Source: Terriglobus sp. RCC_193
GTDB lineage: Bacteria; Acidobacteriota; Terriglobia; Terriglobales; Acidobacteriaceae
Direction of reading: 5' to 3'
Assembly (NCBI RefSeq): GCF_041355105.1
Contig: NZ_JBFUPK010000001.1
Span: 992,001 to 1,056,000 of the forward strand
DNA length: 64,000 nt
The translations under genes were made by a program, and so were the position numbers. Below are positions 53,884 to 61,970 of this stretch, piece after piece (positions within the stretch are counted from its first letter, which is position 1; each line of letters begins with the position of its first letter). The notes under the pieces were generated by a model. It was not told where the DNA came from, ran no database searches, and saw nothing but the letters and a program-made list of their open reading frames with translations.

Positions 53884-54945
53884 TTAACGACGGGGTCCAT
53901 GCGCATCGTTGTGGTTTTCGTGGCTGATCTGCCGGCTGGCGGCATTCTGTTCGTGGTTCACCTGCTGCCGTTCCGGAGCCGTCATCCGTCCGCCATTGGC
54001 AACACGGTCCTGCCGCACCTGACGATCAATCGACTGCTGCCGGTTCTCGGCGCGCGCTGCCTCGCCCGGTGACATGCGACCACTGTCAATGCCATTGGCA
54101 ATGCGCTGCTGCTGATTCACCTCACGATTGTTCACCGTGTTGTTGGCAAAGCCACGCTGTACCGGAGCTGCGTTCACTGGTCCGCCACGTGCTCCCGGAT
54201 TCATGGCGGGGCCAACAGCAGGGCGTCCCTGCGCTCCAAAGCGATTGCCGCCAACATTGGTCATCGCCACCGTCTGCGGGCGTCCGCCATTGTTCCTTGC
54301 AAACGCATTCCGATCCTGCGCCGCAAAGTTCTGGTGCTGCTGCTGGTTCACCGTCGCGCCAAAATGCTGCTCGCGGTTGAAGGCCATTTGTTGCGGTGTA
54401 GGCCGCGCGGCAATGCCTCCGGGACCATTGAAGCTTGCACGGTTGACCACGGTATTGTTGATCACCGTACGGTCAATGTACGTGTTGCGAATGACTGTCG
54501 TATTCACGTTCATCACGGCAGTGTTGTAACGGAAAGCTCCGCCGGACCACATGCCGCCGCCAAAGCCCACGCCACCATAACCGAAGCCATAGTTCACGCC
54601 GCCATAGAAACCGACGTGTGGTCCCCAGTAGCCTGCATTCCACATGTAAACCCCACCGTTATAGCCCCAATAGCCGGGCGTCCACAGCACACCCACGCGC
54701 GGCGGCGCCACCCACACACCCGGAACCCAGTAATAACCTTCCGGCCCCCATGCCCAATATCCGGGTGTCCACATATAACCCGGCTGCGGGCAGGGCGGCT
54801 GCACGTACACGGGCAACGCCGGCGGTGCGGTGCGGATGGAAATCCCAATCGCAAAAGACTGCGCGGATACATGCTGTGCCAACGGAACGGCAACAGCGAA
54901 AGCAGCAACGGCTGCAAGAGTCGCAGTGCGTGTGAACATCTTCAT
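53884..54945 (-). CDS. secreted WXXGXW-repeat protein with Asn/Gln-rich tail
   Basis: A 353-residue exported protein. Signal peptide: MKMFTRTATLAAVAAFAVAVPLAQHVSAQ. Residues ~45-115 carry several YxWxPGYW / WxPGVW units (YMWTPGYWAWG, YYWVPGVWV, VLWTPGYWG, YMWNAGYWG), the YXWV/WXXGXW repeat of Gram-negative secreted proteins. A Gly/Tyr/Phe-rich strand region follows (GFYGGVNYGFGYGGVGFGGG). The C-terminal half is Asn/Gln/Arg-rich and probably disordered, with NREVNQQQRIANGIDSGRMSPGEAARAENRQQ. It may be surface-associated or nucleate assemblies, but the function is unknown. GGGAGA lies five bases before ATG 54945. Confidence 0.82.
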   Translation of the reverse strand: MKMFTRTATLAAVAAFAVAVPLAQHVSAQSFAIGISIRTAPPALPVYVQPPCPQPGYMWTPGYWAWGPEGYYWVPGVWVAPPRVGVLWTPGYWGYNGGVYMWNAGYWGPHVGFYGGVNYGFGYGGVGFGGGMWSGGAFRYNTAVMNVNTTVIRNTYIDRTVINNTVVNRASFNGPGGIAARPTPQQMAFNREQHFGATVNQQQHQNFAAQDRNAFARNNGGRPQTVAMTNVGGNRFGAQGRPAVGPAMNPGARGGPVNAAPVQRGFANNTVNNREVNQQQRIANGIDSGRMSPGEAARAENRQQSIDRQVRQDRVANGGRMTAPERQQVNHEQNAASRQISHENHNDAHGPRR

Positions 54946-55095
54946 CAGAATCTCCCTTTGTTCGCAGCCTCGCTGCGGGACAAACGTGAAGACACGGCTG
55001 TATTGGGGATGTTGCAAAGAAAAATCTTCTTTGTACTGTTGCCAATTCTTCCCACCACCACCACTTTCGTACTCCACCCACTAGACTGAAGGTGC

Positions 55096-56271
55096 GTGAA
55101 GAGTCCCCTCATCTTTCTGTCAGCAGGCGAAGCCTCCGGCGACCACTACGGCGCAGAGCTGATCACAGCCCTTCGCGGCGTTGTGCCGGAAGCCCGTTTC
55201 ACCGGACTGGGTGGCACCGCGATGGAGACCGCCGGACAGCAGCGCGTCATCCGCGCGGAAGATGTTGCCGTCATGGGCATCACGGAGATCCTCGCGCACA
55301 TCCCGAAGATCCTGCACAGTTACAACACACTCGTCCAGTCGATCAAAAAGCAGCGCCCCGACGTCGCGGTCCTGATCGACTTCCCCGATGTAAACTTCCG
55401 CCTCGCGAAACACCTCAAGCGCATGGGCGTTCCCGTCATCTGGTTCGTCTCGCCGCAACTCTGGGCATGGAAGCGCAAACGTCTGCGCTGGGTGCAGCAA
55501 CGCGTCGCGAAGATGTTGACCATCTTTCCTTTCGAGCAACCCTTCTATGCCAACCGCGGCGTCGATGCCGAGTTCGTCGGCCACCCGCTCGCAGAACAAC
55601 CGCTGTCTACGATTTCGCGCGAGGACTACGCCACGAAGCACGGCTTGAACCCGCATAAGCAATGGATCGCGCTTCTGCCAGGTAGCCGTGGCGGTGAAAT
55701 CGACGCCAACCTGCCCGAACTTGTCGCGGCGGCAAAGCTTCTCAAAGACGATTACGAATACCTCATCCCTGTAGCGCCCACCGTCAGCCATCAACGGCGC
55801 CACCACATGCGAAGTGTGGCGAATCTTCCGGCGATCCATCTGGTAGAAGACGCACGAGCAGCCCTCATGTACAGCCGAGCCGCAGTCGTAGCCAGCGGCA
55901 CCGCAACCATTCAGGCCGCCGTCATCGGCACACCCTTTGTCGTGGTCTACCGCGTCTCAAATCTCACCTTCCGCATGGCCAGAGCGTTGGTTCAATATCC
56001 GCCAGAGATCCCGGCTGAAGTCGATGCCCACGGTAACCTGCCCATCGGCATGGTCAACCTCATCGCTCGCCGCCGCGTGGTCCCGGAGCTTCTGCAGGAG
56101 CAGTTCACCGGCGCAAATATAGCCGCGGCCCTGAAACCGCTTCTCGCAGATACACCCCAGCGCGAAGAACAGATCAAAGCGCTCGCCGAGGTCCGCCGAC
56201 GTCTCCTCAGCCCCACCAGCCGCACCGCCATGGAAAGCCTGCGCGACGCCGTTCTGGAGGCGCTGCCCTGA
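55096..56271 (+). CDS. lpxB: lipid-A-disaccharide synthase
   Basis: LpxB joins UDP-2,3-diacylglucosamine and lipid X to form the lipid A disaccharide, at the inner membrane. Landmarks of this GT19 enzyme: LSAGEASGDHYGAELI at the N-terminus, VLIDFPDVNFRLAKHLKRMGVPVIWFVSPQLWAWKRKR, IFPFEQPFYANRGVDAEFVGHPLAE and ALLPGSRGGEI, then ASGTATIQAAVIGTPFVVVYRVS. The start is GTG 55096, which begins the conserved KSPLIFLSAGE block. Length (391) is normal. It is an isolated lpx gene here, and together with the LptF-LptG gene shows that the organism makes lipid A-based LPS. Confidence 0.95.
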   Translation: MKSPLIFLSAGEASGDHYGAELITALRGVVPEARFTGLGGTAMETAGQQRVIRAEDVAVMGITEILAHIPKILHSYNTLVQSIKKQRPDVAVLIDFPDVNFRLAKHLKRMGVPVIWFVSPQLWAWKRKRLRWVQQRVAKMLTIFPFEQPFYANRGVDAEFVGHPLAEQPLSTISREDYATKHGLNPHKQWIALLPGSRGGEIDANLPELVAAAKLLKDDYEYLIPVAPTVSHQRRHHMRSVANLPAIHLVEDARAALMYSRAAVVASGTATIQAAVIGTPFVVVYRVSNLTFRMARALVQYPPEIPAEVDAHGNLPIGMVNLIARRRVVPELLQEQFTGANIAAALKPLLADTPQREEQIKALAEVRRRLLSPTSRTAMESLRDAVLEALP

Positions 56272-56477
56272 TCCTTCACAACACCAGCGGCGGAATTGCG
56301 TCTAACCGTTTGACAGCTCGGGAGAACCGGCTAAAGCATTTCTGAAGATGTACAGCGAAGCAATAACTGTAAGCGCCGTTCTCCTTCAAAGAAAACGGCA
56401 TTCGATGAATTCCGATACGCCACATCATCAGGGAATATGCTCTAGTCTGTCCCTGCACCAAAAGGATTCCTGCCAGC

Positions 56478-58463
56478 ATGCCTGCGATTCGCACGACACT
56501 CGCCTTTGCCAGCGCCGCCCTCTTCGCGCTTGGCTCCGCTGCCTTTGGGCAGAGTTCCACGCGACAGCCCATCAACGTCACAGGCTATGCCATCACCGCG
56601 GAAGTCGACCCCACGGCGCAGCGCCTCACCGCCACCGCGCAGGTCACCTTCACCGCGAACCAGGACATCACATCCGCCACCTTCGAGCTGAACAACGGTC
56701 TGCGGATTACCAAGATCACCGGCCCGGGTCCCAAGCCGCTCGACAGCGATCGTGATGCCCGCCGATCCACCGTAACTGTGTCCCTTCCGGCCCCCATGGC
56801 CAGCGGCACAACTGCCACCTTTACATTTACTTACGCAGGCATTCTGAAAGACGAGGATACAAGTCCGGTCGAAGGCATCAAGCTGGCTGCCATCGCCGAT
56901 CCCGTCTCCATCCTGCTCTATCCCGGCCGCTGGTTTCCCATGGTCGGCCTGTACACCAACCGCTTCACCATGGACCTGAAGGTCACCGTACCGGAGGGTG
57001 AAACGGCTGTCTCCAGCGGCTTTGTTGCCAAGAAGGCAATGCCCGGCAACAAGACCGAGTTTGATTTCGCATGGACCAAGCCCGGCCTGCCCGGCACGCT
57101 GGTCATCGGTAAGTTCCTTCCCGCGATCAAGCCCGCGGATGCTCGTCAGATCTCCATCTATGTAACCGAAAAACACAAGGCCAACGCCGCCGAATACGCC
57201 TCCACCGCCGCGCAGCAGCAGGAGTTCTTCACCCAGAGCTTTGGTGCACCGGAATCCGGCATCCTCCAGATCGTCGAAATCCCCGACGACGCGGTCAGCG
57301 CTTCCTGGGGCCCGGAAGTCATCGCCATCGCTGGCAACCGTATCGGCGATAAGAACAGCCACCGTCTCCTTGCCAACACCATCGCGCACCAGTGGTTCGG
57401 TTCCGCCATCAGCCCCGCTACACTTAACGACGCCTGGATCACCAACGGCATGGCTCGTTACGGCGAGCTGATGAACCTGGAAGAAAACGGCGGCAAAACC
57501 GCACTCCAGAGCGCCATACTCGACATTGAGGCAGGCGCGCTCGCCTACGACACCCAACCGCTGACCACCCTCGCCCGCATCGATCCCTTCTCGCCGCAGT
57601 TCCAGTCCATGACGCTGGAAAAGGGCGCGATGGTCTTTCACATGCTGCGTTACCAGTTCGGCGACGACAAGTTCCTCACCTTCCTGAAGAACCTGCTCTC
57701 CACTTATCGCGACAAGCCTGTGCGCACCGCCGACCTGGAAAACATCGCCAAGCTCACCGCCACGGACTCCACCAATCTGACCCCGTTCTTCGCGCAATGG
57801 CTGGACGGCACCGGCTCGCCCACCTTTCAGAACAAGTACACCGTCTACCGTGTCGGCGGCGGCAAAGGCTTCCGCACCGTTGGCACCGTAGCCCAGGACC
57901 TCGATCTCTTCCGCATGCCCGTGGATCTCCGCGTTGAAACCGACGGCAAAACGGAGACACGCAAGATCGACGTCTCCGGAACCGACTCTGCCTACACCAT
58001 CGAAACTTTCGGCCGCCCCCGTCGCATCGTCATCGACCCCGATAACTGGATTCTCAAGAGCACCCCCGACCTTGCCGTTCGTGTCGCCGTGCTGAAGGGC
58101 CAGCAGCTTGTTGCACAGGGCGACCTCATCGGCGCTCTCGCTGAATATCAGAAGGCACTCGACACCAACAGGAACTCCTCGCTCGCCACCTATCGCATCG
58201 CCGAAATCTTCTTTACCCAGCGCAACTATCAGTCCGCCGCCAACAGTTATCGCGACGCTTTGCGAGGCGACGGCGACCCGCGCTGGACGCAGGTCTGGAG
58301 CCACATTGGCCTCGGTAAAATCTTTGACATCACCGGCCAGCGCGATCGCGCCGTACAGGAATACCGCCTCGCCGTGCAGACCAATGACAACACACAGGGC
58401 GCTATCAATGAAGCCCGGGCGCTGCTGCAAAAACCCTACGAGCGCCCCCGCGCCACGGACTAA
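56478..58463 (+). CDS. secreted M1-peptidase-like pseudoenzyme with C-terminal TPR-like repeats
   Basis: A 661-residue exported protein: signal peptide (MPAIRTTLAFASAALFALGSAAFGQ), an M1-type N-terminal beta domain, a thermolysin-like middle, and helical TPR-like repeats at about 550-650 (LVAQGDLIGALAEYQKALDTNRNSSLATYRIAEIFFTQRNYQSAANSYRDAL). The M1 zinc motif HExxH-X18-E is replaced: LANTIAHQWFG has Asn300 and Thr301 where His-Glu is expected, keeping His304, and WITNGMA has Asn323 for the third ligand Glu. No GAMEN motif is seen either. It is unlikely to be a peptidase; a binding or chaperone role is possible. The frame is intact, so this is not a damaged gene. Confidence 0.82.
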   Translation: MPAIRTTLAFASAALFALGSAAFGQSSTRQPINVTGYAITAEVDPTAQRLTATAQVTFTANQDITSATFELNNGLRITKITGPGPKPLDSDRDARRSTVTVSLPAPMASGTTATFTFTYAGILKDEDTSPVEGIKLAAIADPVSILLYPGRWFPMVGLYTNRFTMDLKVTVPEGETAVSSGFVAKKAMPGNKTEFDFAWTKPGLPGTLVIGKFLPAIKPADARQISIYVTEKHKANAAEYASTAAQQQEFFTQSFGAPESGILQIVEIPDDAVSASWGPEVIAIAGNRIGDKNSHRLLANTIAHQWFGSAISPATLNDAWITNGMARYGELMNLEENGGKTALQSAILDIEAGALAYDTQPLTTLARIDPFSPQFQSMTLEKGAMVFHMLRYQFGDDKFLTFLKNLLSTYRDKPVRTADLENIAKLTATDSTNLTPFFAQWLDGTGSPTFQNKYTVYRVGGGKGFRTVGTVAQDLDLFRMPVDLRVETDGKTETRKIDVSGTDSAYTIETFGRPRRIVIDPDNWILKSTPDLAVRVAVLKGQQLVAQGDLIGALAEYQKALDTNRNSSLATYRIAEIFFTQRNYQSAANSYRDALRGDGDPRWTQVWSHIGLGKIFDITGQRDRAVQEYRLAVQTNDNTQGAINEARALLQKPYERPRATD

Positions 58464-58483
58464 TTATTTAGCTTCATAGATAT

Positions 58484-58514
58484 AGGGGACGTGGCGTAAT
58501 GTTACGTCCCCTTT
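58484..58514 (+). terminator. terminator after the M1-like gene
   Basis: A 9-bp stem AGGGGACGT/ACGTCCCCT (58484-58492 with 58504-58512) with an 11-base loop, followed by TTTC. It lies 20 bases after the stop codon. Confidence 0.75.
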
Positions 58515-58641
58515 CGTGTGCCATAAGTGACAATACCCACCCAAAAACCTGAATCCCGGGACGAACTCTCGCGTCTAGAAATATGTACCGAAGTTTGGTC
58601 AGGACCGGGGCGTCGACACCCGGAACACCGGCTTCGAGAGT

Positions 58642-58670
58642 TTGGCATAAGGCCAACCGCATCGTGTATT
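58642..58670 (+). promoter_or_regulatory. possible sigma-70 promoter in the 300-base gap
   Basis: TTGGCA (58642-58647) and TGTATT (58665-58670) with a 17-base spacer lie upstream of the small exported peptide gene. The rest of the 58515-58766 gap shows no gene or repeat. Confidence 0.3.
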
Positions 58671-58766
58671 TGAACGGATCCGATGCGTAGTATTTCGCTT
58701 CCCAAGCCGAGTCTGGCACTGGCCGCGACCGCTCGACGGCCCCCGACTCACCAAGGGTCTTACCTC

Positions 58767-58925
58767 ATGTTTCGTATCGCCGCAATTATGCTTGCCCTCG
58801 CCGCACCGATCGCAATTGCAGCCCAGGAGCACGACCGCTCGCCGGGCACTCACGATAGCGCACCCACTCGCCACGACAGTTCGCCGCGGCCCACCGGACA
58901 GCAGTCCACAGCATCGCACCGTTAA
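58767..58925 (+). CDS. small exported His/Ser/Pro-rich peptide (52 residues)
   Basis: A short open frame coding for a convincing signal peptide (MFRIAAIMLALAAPIAIAAQE) and a 30-residue hydrophilic tail rich in His, Ser, Thr, Pro and Arg, with the near-repeat THDSAPTRHDSS. Histidines are spaced so that metal binding is conceivable. I recognise no family. It has a moderately placed AGGG upstream and a strong terminator 30 bases downstream, so it is probably a real transcription unit. An in-frame ATG at 58683 would hide the signal peptide. Confidence 0.55.
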   Translation: MFRIAAIMLALAAPIAIAAQEHDRSPGTHDSAPTRHDSSPRPTGQQSTASHR

Positions 58926-58954
58926 AACATCAGGACTGAGATTGAGTCCAAACT

Positions 58955-58990
58955 GCAAAGGCCCTGAAGACGTTCAGGGCCTTTGCTTTT
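58955..58990 (+). terminator. Rho-independent terminator after the small peptide gene
   Basis: A perfect 14-bp stem (58955-58968 with 58973-58986) with a GACG loop runs into TTTT. Confidence 0.9.
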
Positions 58991-59014
58991 GTAGTTCATT
59001 CTAGGAATCGATGC

Positions 59015-59153
59015 TCCGTCATTCTGAGGAGCAAAGCGACGAAGAATCCCGACGAACCCTCATCCTGCCCAAGGGTCGCCACAAGCCTTCCAGCCACAAA
59101 ACTGGGTGCCCCAGGTTCGCGAAGCTAACCTGGGTATTCGTGCGAAGCACGAA
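59015..59153. repeat. intergenic repeat cluster with two palindromes
   Basis: CGTCATTCTGAG...GCGACGAAGAATCCC (59018-59051) resembles the element at 39503. The hairpin CCCAGGTT/AACCTGGG (59110-59134) is the inverted copy of the fourth palindrome at 7868-7892, including its GGGTGCC flank. A second hairpin, TTCGTGC-GAA-GCACGAA, is at 59137-59153. Confidence 0.75.
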
Positions 59154-59176
59154 CCCGCGAAGCTCGTACGGTCAAA

Positions 59177-59704
59177 TTAAGTAAGCACCGGCGACTCATC
59201 CCGCAGCGCCACCGTCTCCCGGCACGACCGCGCAAACGCCTCCACCAGCTTCAGCGTCTCATCGGAAGTCTTCGCACCACGCGTAATCAGCGCGCCAGCA
59301 TCATCAAATGCCAGTCCCACGCAGCGGTCCGCGCGATACGTACAGGCCGCCAGATCGGTCACATTCAACGCACGTGTCTGAATACAGAGAATCGTCTTCG
59401 GAGGAGCCATGCGGTCCACCATGCAGACGATTTCGAGCTTCGATTCCAACTCATCCGGCACAAAATCAATCGCCAGATCGGCCTCGCGCACGGCATCTTC
59501 TATGGTGGTCACCGTCTCCAGCGTGCCCGGCATACCTTCGGTCGGAATCTCATCCAGGGCTTCACGCAGCTTCGCCGGCATTACGTCTTCCAGCACCACG
59601 CGATGCCCAGCCTTCACCGCCGCAGCGGCAAGCGAACGGCCCGCTTTGCCTGCACCAATCAGTGCAAGTGTCAGCGGGCCGTGCGTGTTTGTTCCAAAGC
59701 TCAA
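59177..59704 (-). CDS. stand-alone NAD-binding Rossmann domain protein (3-hydroxyacyl-CoA-dehydrogenase-like)
   Basis: A 175-residue protein consisting only of the NAD-binding half of a 3-hydroxyacyl-CoA dehydrogenase-like enzyme. The dinucleotide motif is LALIGAGKAGRSLAAAAVKAGHRVVLEDVMP, followed by ADLAIDFVPDELESKLEIV and a central FDDAG. The usual C-terminal catalytic/dimerisation domain is missing, without any sign of a frameshift, so it is probably a specialised or regulatory protein. It starts six bases after a 60-residue protein gene, downstream of malQ. The substrate is unknown. Confidence 0.75.
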   Translation of the reverse strand: MSFGTNTHGPLTLALIGAGKAGRSLAAAAVKAGHRVVLEDVMPAKLREALDEIPTEGMPGTLETVTTIEDAVREADLAIDFVPDELESKLEIVCMVDRMAPPKTILCIQTRALNVTDLAACTYRADRCVGLAFDDAGALITRGAKTSDETLKLVEAFARSCRETVALRDESPVLT

Positions 59705-59710
59705 AACTGG

Positions 59711-59893
59711 TTACTTCGCTTCAATCGCTGAAACAACTGAAGCATAGCTGGGATCAGCCTTCTTGATGTGTTCTGCAACGCGGGTGCGCTCATCTTCTGT
59801 AAGAGAAGGCAGCACGGCCAGAATGCGGCGCAGCGTTACCGAAATATCGTCAACGTAGTTCATGGTGCGGATCGCTTCACCGGACAGCGGCAT
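59711..59893 (-). CDS. conserved-looking small cytoplasmic protein (60 residues)
   Basis: A 60-residue acidic helical protein, containing SVTLRRILAVLPSLTEDERTRVAEHIKKADPSYASVVSAIEAK. GGAAGGAG lies 11 bases before ATG 59893; an ATG ten codons later (MNYVDD) is possible but lacks a ribosome-binding site. It sits between malQ (45 bases upstream) and the Rossmann-domain gene (6 bases downstream), so the three are probably one operon. I recognise no family. Confidence 0.6.
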   Translation of the reverse strand: MPLSGEAIRTMNYVDDISVTLRRILAVLPSLTEDERTRVAEHIKKADPSYASVVSAIEAK

Positions 59894-59938
59894 CGTGTAG
59901 GTAACTCCTTCCTAAGAAGTTTATTCGATTACGGCGCT

Positions 59939-61549
59939 CTATGCGCTGGCCAGCGTCTCTGGCTGGGTTCCCTGTTGCTCTCCGCTCTGGTCATGCAGCG
60001 CCTCCGGCGGCGGAGGCGAATCAATTTTCTCCAGCACTTCTTCCGGAATATACGCATCACGATCGCATTCTTCTGTGATGTGGCGAAACTGGAGGCTGAT
60101 GTCGGGATGCAACTGCTCCGGTAGATACCGCCATGTCCAGTTCGCCTCTGGAATACCCGGCGTATTCATACGGCCTTCCGACCCAAGATGCAGCAGATCC
60201 TGCAACGGCACAATGCAGATCGCCGCCACCGATCGCTCCGCGCACCGGATCATTGCCCAGACGCAATCGTTCGGATGCACCAGCGGCCCCAGGTACGTCA
60301 GCAGGTTCTTCCGATCCATCTCCGGCGCTTCCAGCCACCATCCCAGGGTCGTGTTGTTGTCATGCGTGCCGGTATAGCAGACGGTATTGCGGTCGTACCG
60401 GTGCGGCAAATGCAGATGGGCGCCGCGTCCCGAAAATCCGAACTGCAGTACGCGCATACCTGGCATGGAAAAGTCACAACGCAGCTTGTCCACCTTGTCC
60501 GTAATCACGCCAAGGTCTTCGGCAATGAACGGCAGCGAACCTCCCAGTGCAGACTTCAAACGATCGAACAGTGCAAATCCCGGCGCGTCTATCCACTCAC
60601 CATTCATCGCCGTTTCTTCTTCCGCGGGAATGCGCCAGTACGCCTCAAATCCGCGGAAGTGATCCAGCCGCAGCAGGTCATACAACTCCATCTGCCGCTT
60701 CACACGATCAATCCACCATTGGAATCCCTGCTGTTCCAGGTAGCGCCACCGATACAGCGGATTGCCCCACCGCTGCCCCGTCTCAGAAAAATAATCCGGC
60801 GGAACGCCTGACACGGCAATCGGCTTGTACTGCTCGTCCAGGTCGAAGACTTCCTTGTTCGCCCACACATCCGCCGAGTCATACGACACAAAGATCGCCA
60901 GGTCGCCCATCACGCGAATATCGCGACTGGTGCAGAATGCGCGCAGCGTCTCCCACTGCTTCATGAAAAGAAACTGCACCGCGAACACAATCTGCATTGC
61001 CTCGTGGTTCTCTTCGTCAAACTTCTGCAGCACGGCCTCATCATGCGCGGCAAGTTCCCCAGGCCATTCGTTCCAGTGCCGGTAATCGAACCGTTGCCGC
61101 AGAATCGTAAAGCGCGCGTAGTCCAATAGCCAGCTGCTGCTGTTCTCACGGAATGCCTCAAACGCCTGGCAATCCGCTGCGCTGCAACGCTTGAGAAACC
61201 TCTTCGCAGCACGTTCAATCAGCGGCAGCTTATCGGCATGTGCACGCGCAAAGTCCACTGGCCCATGCGCACCCGCCAAACCATCCGCTTCACCGGCATA
61301 CAGCCATCCATCGCGTTGCAGATGCTCAAGGCTGATCAGCAGTGGGTTCCCCGCAAATGCCGACACCGCGGAATACGGCGAATTGCCATACCCCACAGGA
61401 TTCAGCGGCAACACCTGCCACAGCCTCTGTTTTGCCGCGGCAAGAAAGTCGACAAATGCATAGGCCGCGGGGCCGAAATCGCCAATGCCACCCTGAGAAG
61501 GCAGAGAGGTCACGTGCAGCAAAACGCCGGAAAGTCGCTCAGAAATCAT
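59939..61549 (-). CDS. malQ: 4-alpha-glucanotransferase (amylomaltase)
   Basis: A GH77 enzyme of 536 residues that transfers alpha-1,4-glucan segments between maltodextrins. Landmarks: RLSGVLLHVTSLPSQGGIGDFG, WQVLPLNPVGYGNSPYS, MGDLAIFVSYDSADVWANKEVF, GVPPDYFSETGQRWGNPLY, the nucleophile Asp in LLRLDHFRGFEAYW, the acid Glu in FIAEDLGVIT, and CYTGTHDNNTTLGWW. The C-terminus extends with EALHDQSGEQQGTQPETLASA. ATG 61549 (MISERLSG) is used; an upstream extension to 61633 is not family-like. It leads an operon with a 60-residue protein and a Rossmann protein, and functionally complements the distant glgA. Confidence 0.95.
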   Translation of the reverse strand: MISERLSGVLLHVTSLPSQGGIGDFGPAAYAFVDFLAAAKQRLWQVLPLNPVGYGNSPYSAVSAFAGNPLLISLEHLQRDGWLYAGEADGLAGAHGPVDFARAHADKLPLIERAAKRFLKRCSAADCQAFEAFRENSSSWLLDYARFTILRQRFDYRHWNEWPGELAAHDEAVLQKFDEENHEAMQIVFAVQFLFMKQWETLRAFCTSRDIRVMGDLAIFVSYDSADVWANKEVFDLDEQYKPIAVSGVPPDYFSETGQRWGNPLYRWRYLEQQGFQWWIDRVKRQMELYDLLRLDHFRGFEAYWRIPAEEETAMNGEWIDAPGFALFDRLKSALGGSLPFIAEDLGVITDKVDKLRCDFSMPGMRVLQFGFSGRGAHLHLPHRYDRNTVCYTGTHDNNTTLGWWLEAPEMDRKNLLTYLGPLVHPNDCVWAMIRCAERSVAAICIVPLQDLLHLGSEGRMNTPGIPEANWTWRYLPEQLHPDISLQFRHITEECDRDAYIPEEVLEKIDSPPPPEALHDQSGEQQGTQPETLASA

Positions 61550-61925
61550 GTCCGTGATGTGTGATGCGATTTTACGGTGCAACGACGCGGCAACCAAGCT
61601 CAAACGCACCCAGTTCGTCATCCTAAACAGCAAAGCTCAAACGAACAGACTTCGTTATCCGGTGAATCCACAAGCGGAGCTCATACGAACGAAGTTCGTC
61701 ATCCTGAGCGAAACGAAGCGTAGCGGAGTGCAGTCGAAGGACCTGCATTCCCCTCAACCCTCTGCAATGCCCCCATGGAAGCCATTCCACCTTCACAAAG
61801 CGAGATCTTCATTTTCCCAGCGAAATCGTAGTGCAGGAAAAGAATGCAGGTCCTTCGACTACGCGTTGCTCCGCTCAGGATGACGAGCATTGAGAGGATG
61901 ACGAAAGTTGAGATGGCCAAAAGAA
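61550..61925. repeat. gene-free spacer with a large interrupted inverted repeat
   Basis: No protein gene is seen. GTTCGTCATCCTGAGCG ... GAAGGACCTGCATTCCC (61694-61756) is mirrored by GAATGCAGGTCCTTCGACTA ... GCTCAGGATGACGA (61841-61885), with roughly 85 bases between the arms. A degenerate third piece (TTCGTCATCCTAAACAGC) is near 61615. The arms belong to the same family as 7969-8012. Confidence 0.7.
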
Positions 61926-61956
61926 AAAGGCCGGACTCGTGATGAGTCCGGCCTTT
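61921..61956 (-). terminator. terminator of the PpiD-like gene
   Basis: A perfect 13-bp stem (61926-61938 with 61944-61956), 5-base loop. On the minus strand it is followed by TTTTTCTT. Confidence 0.88.
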
Positions 61957-61970
61957 GTTCTTGAAGAACC

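Noticed and set aside
56442-58430. 662-codon open frame opposite the M1-like gene
   Set aside because: Gly/Asp/Val-rich shadow of a G+C-rich gene with third-position bias; the plus strand has signal peptide, domain landmarks and terminator.
61694-61885. Possible insertion sequence with terminal inverted repeats
   Set aside because: Only about 85 bases lie between the arms, there is no transposase frame, and no target duplication was recognised.
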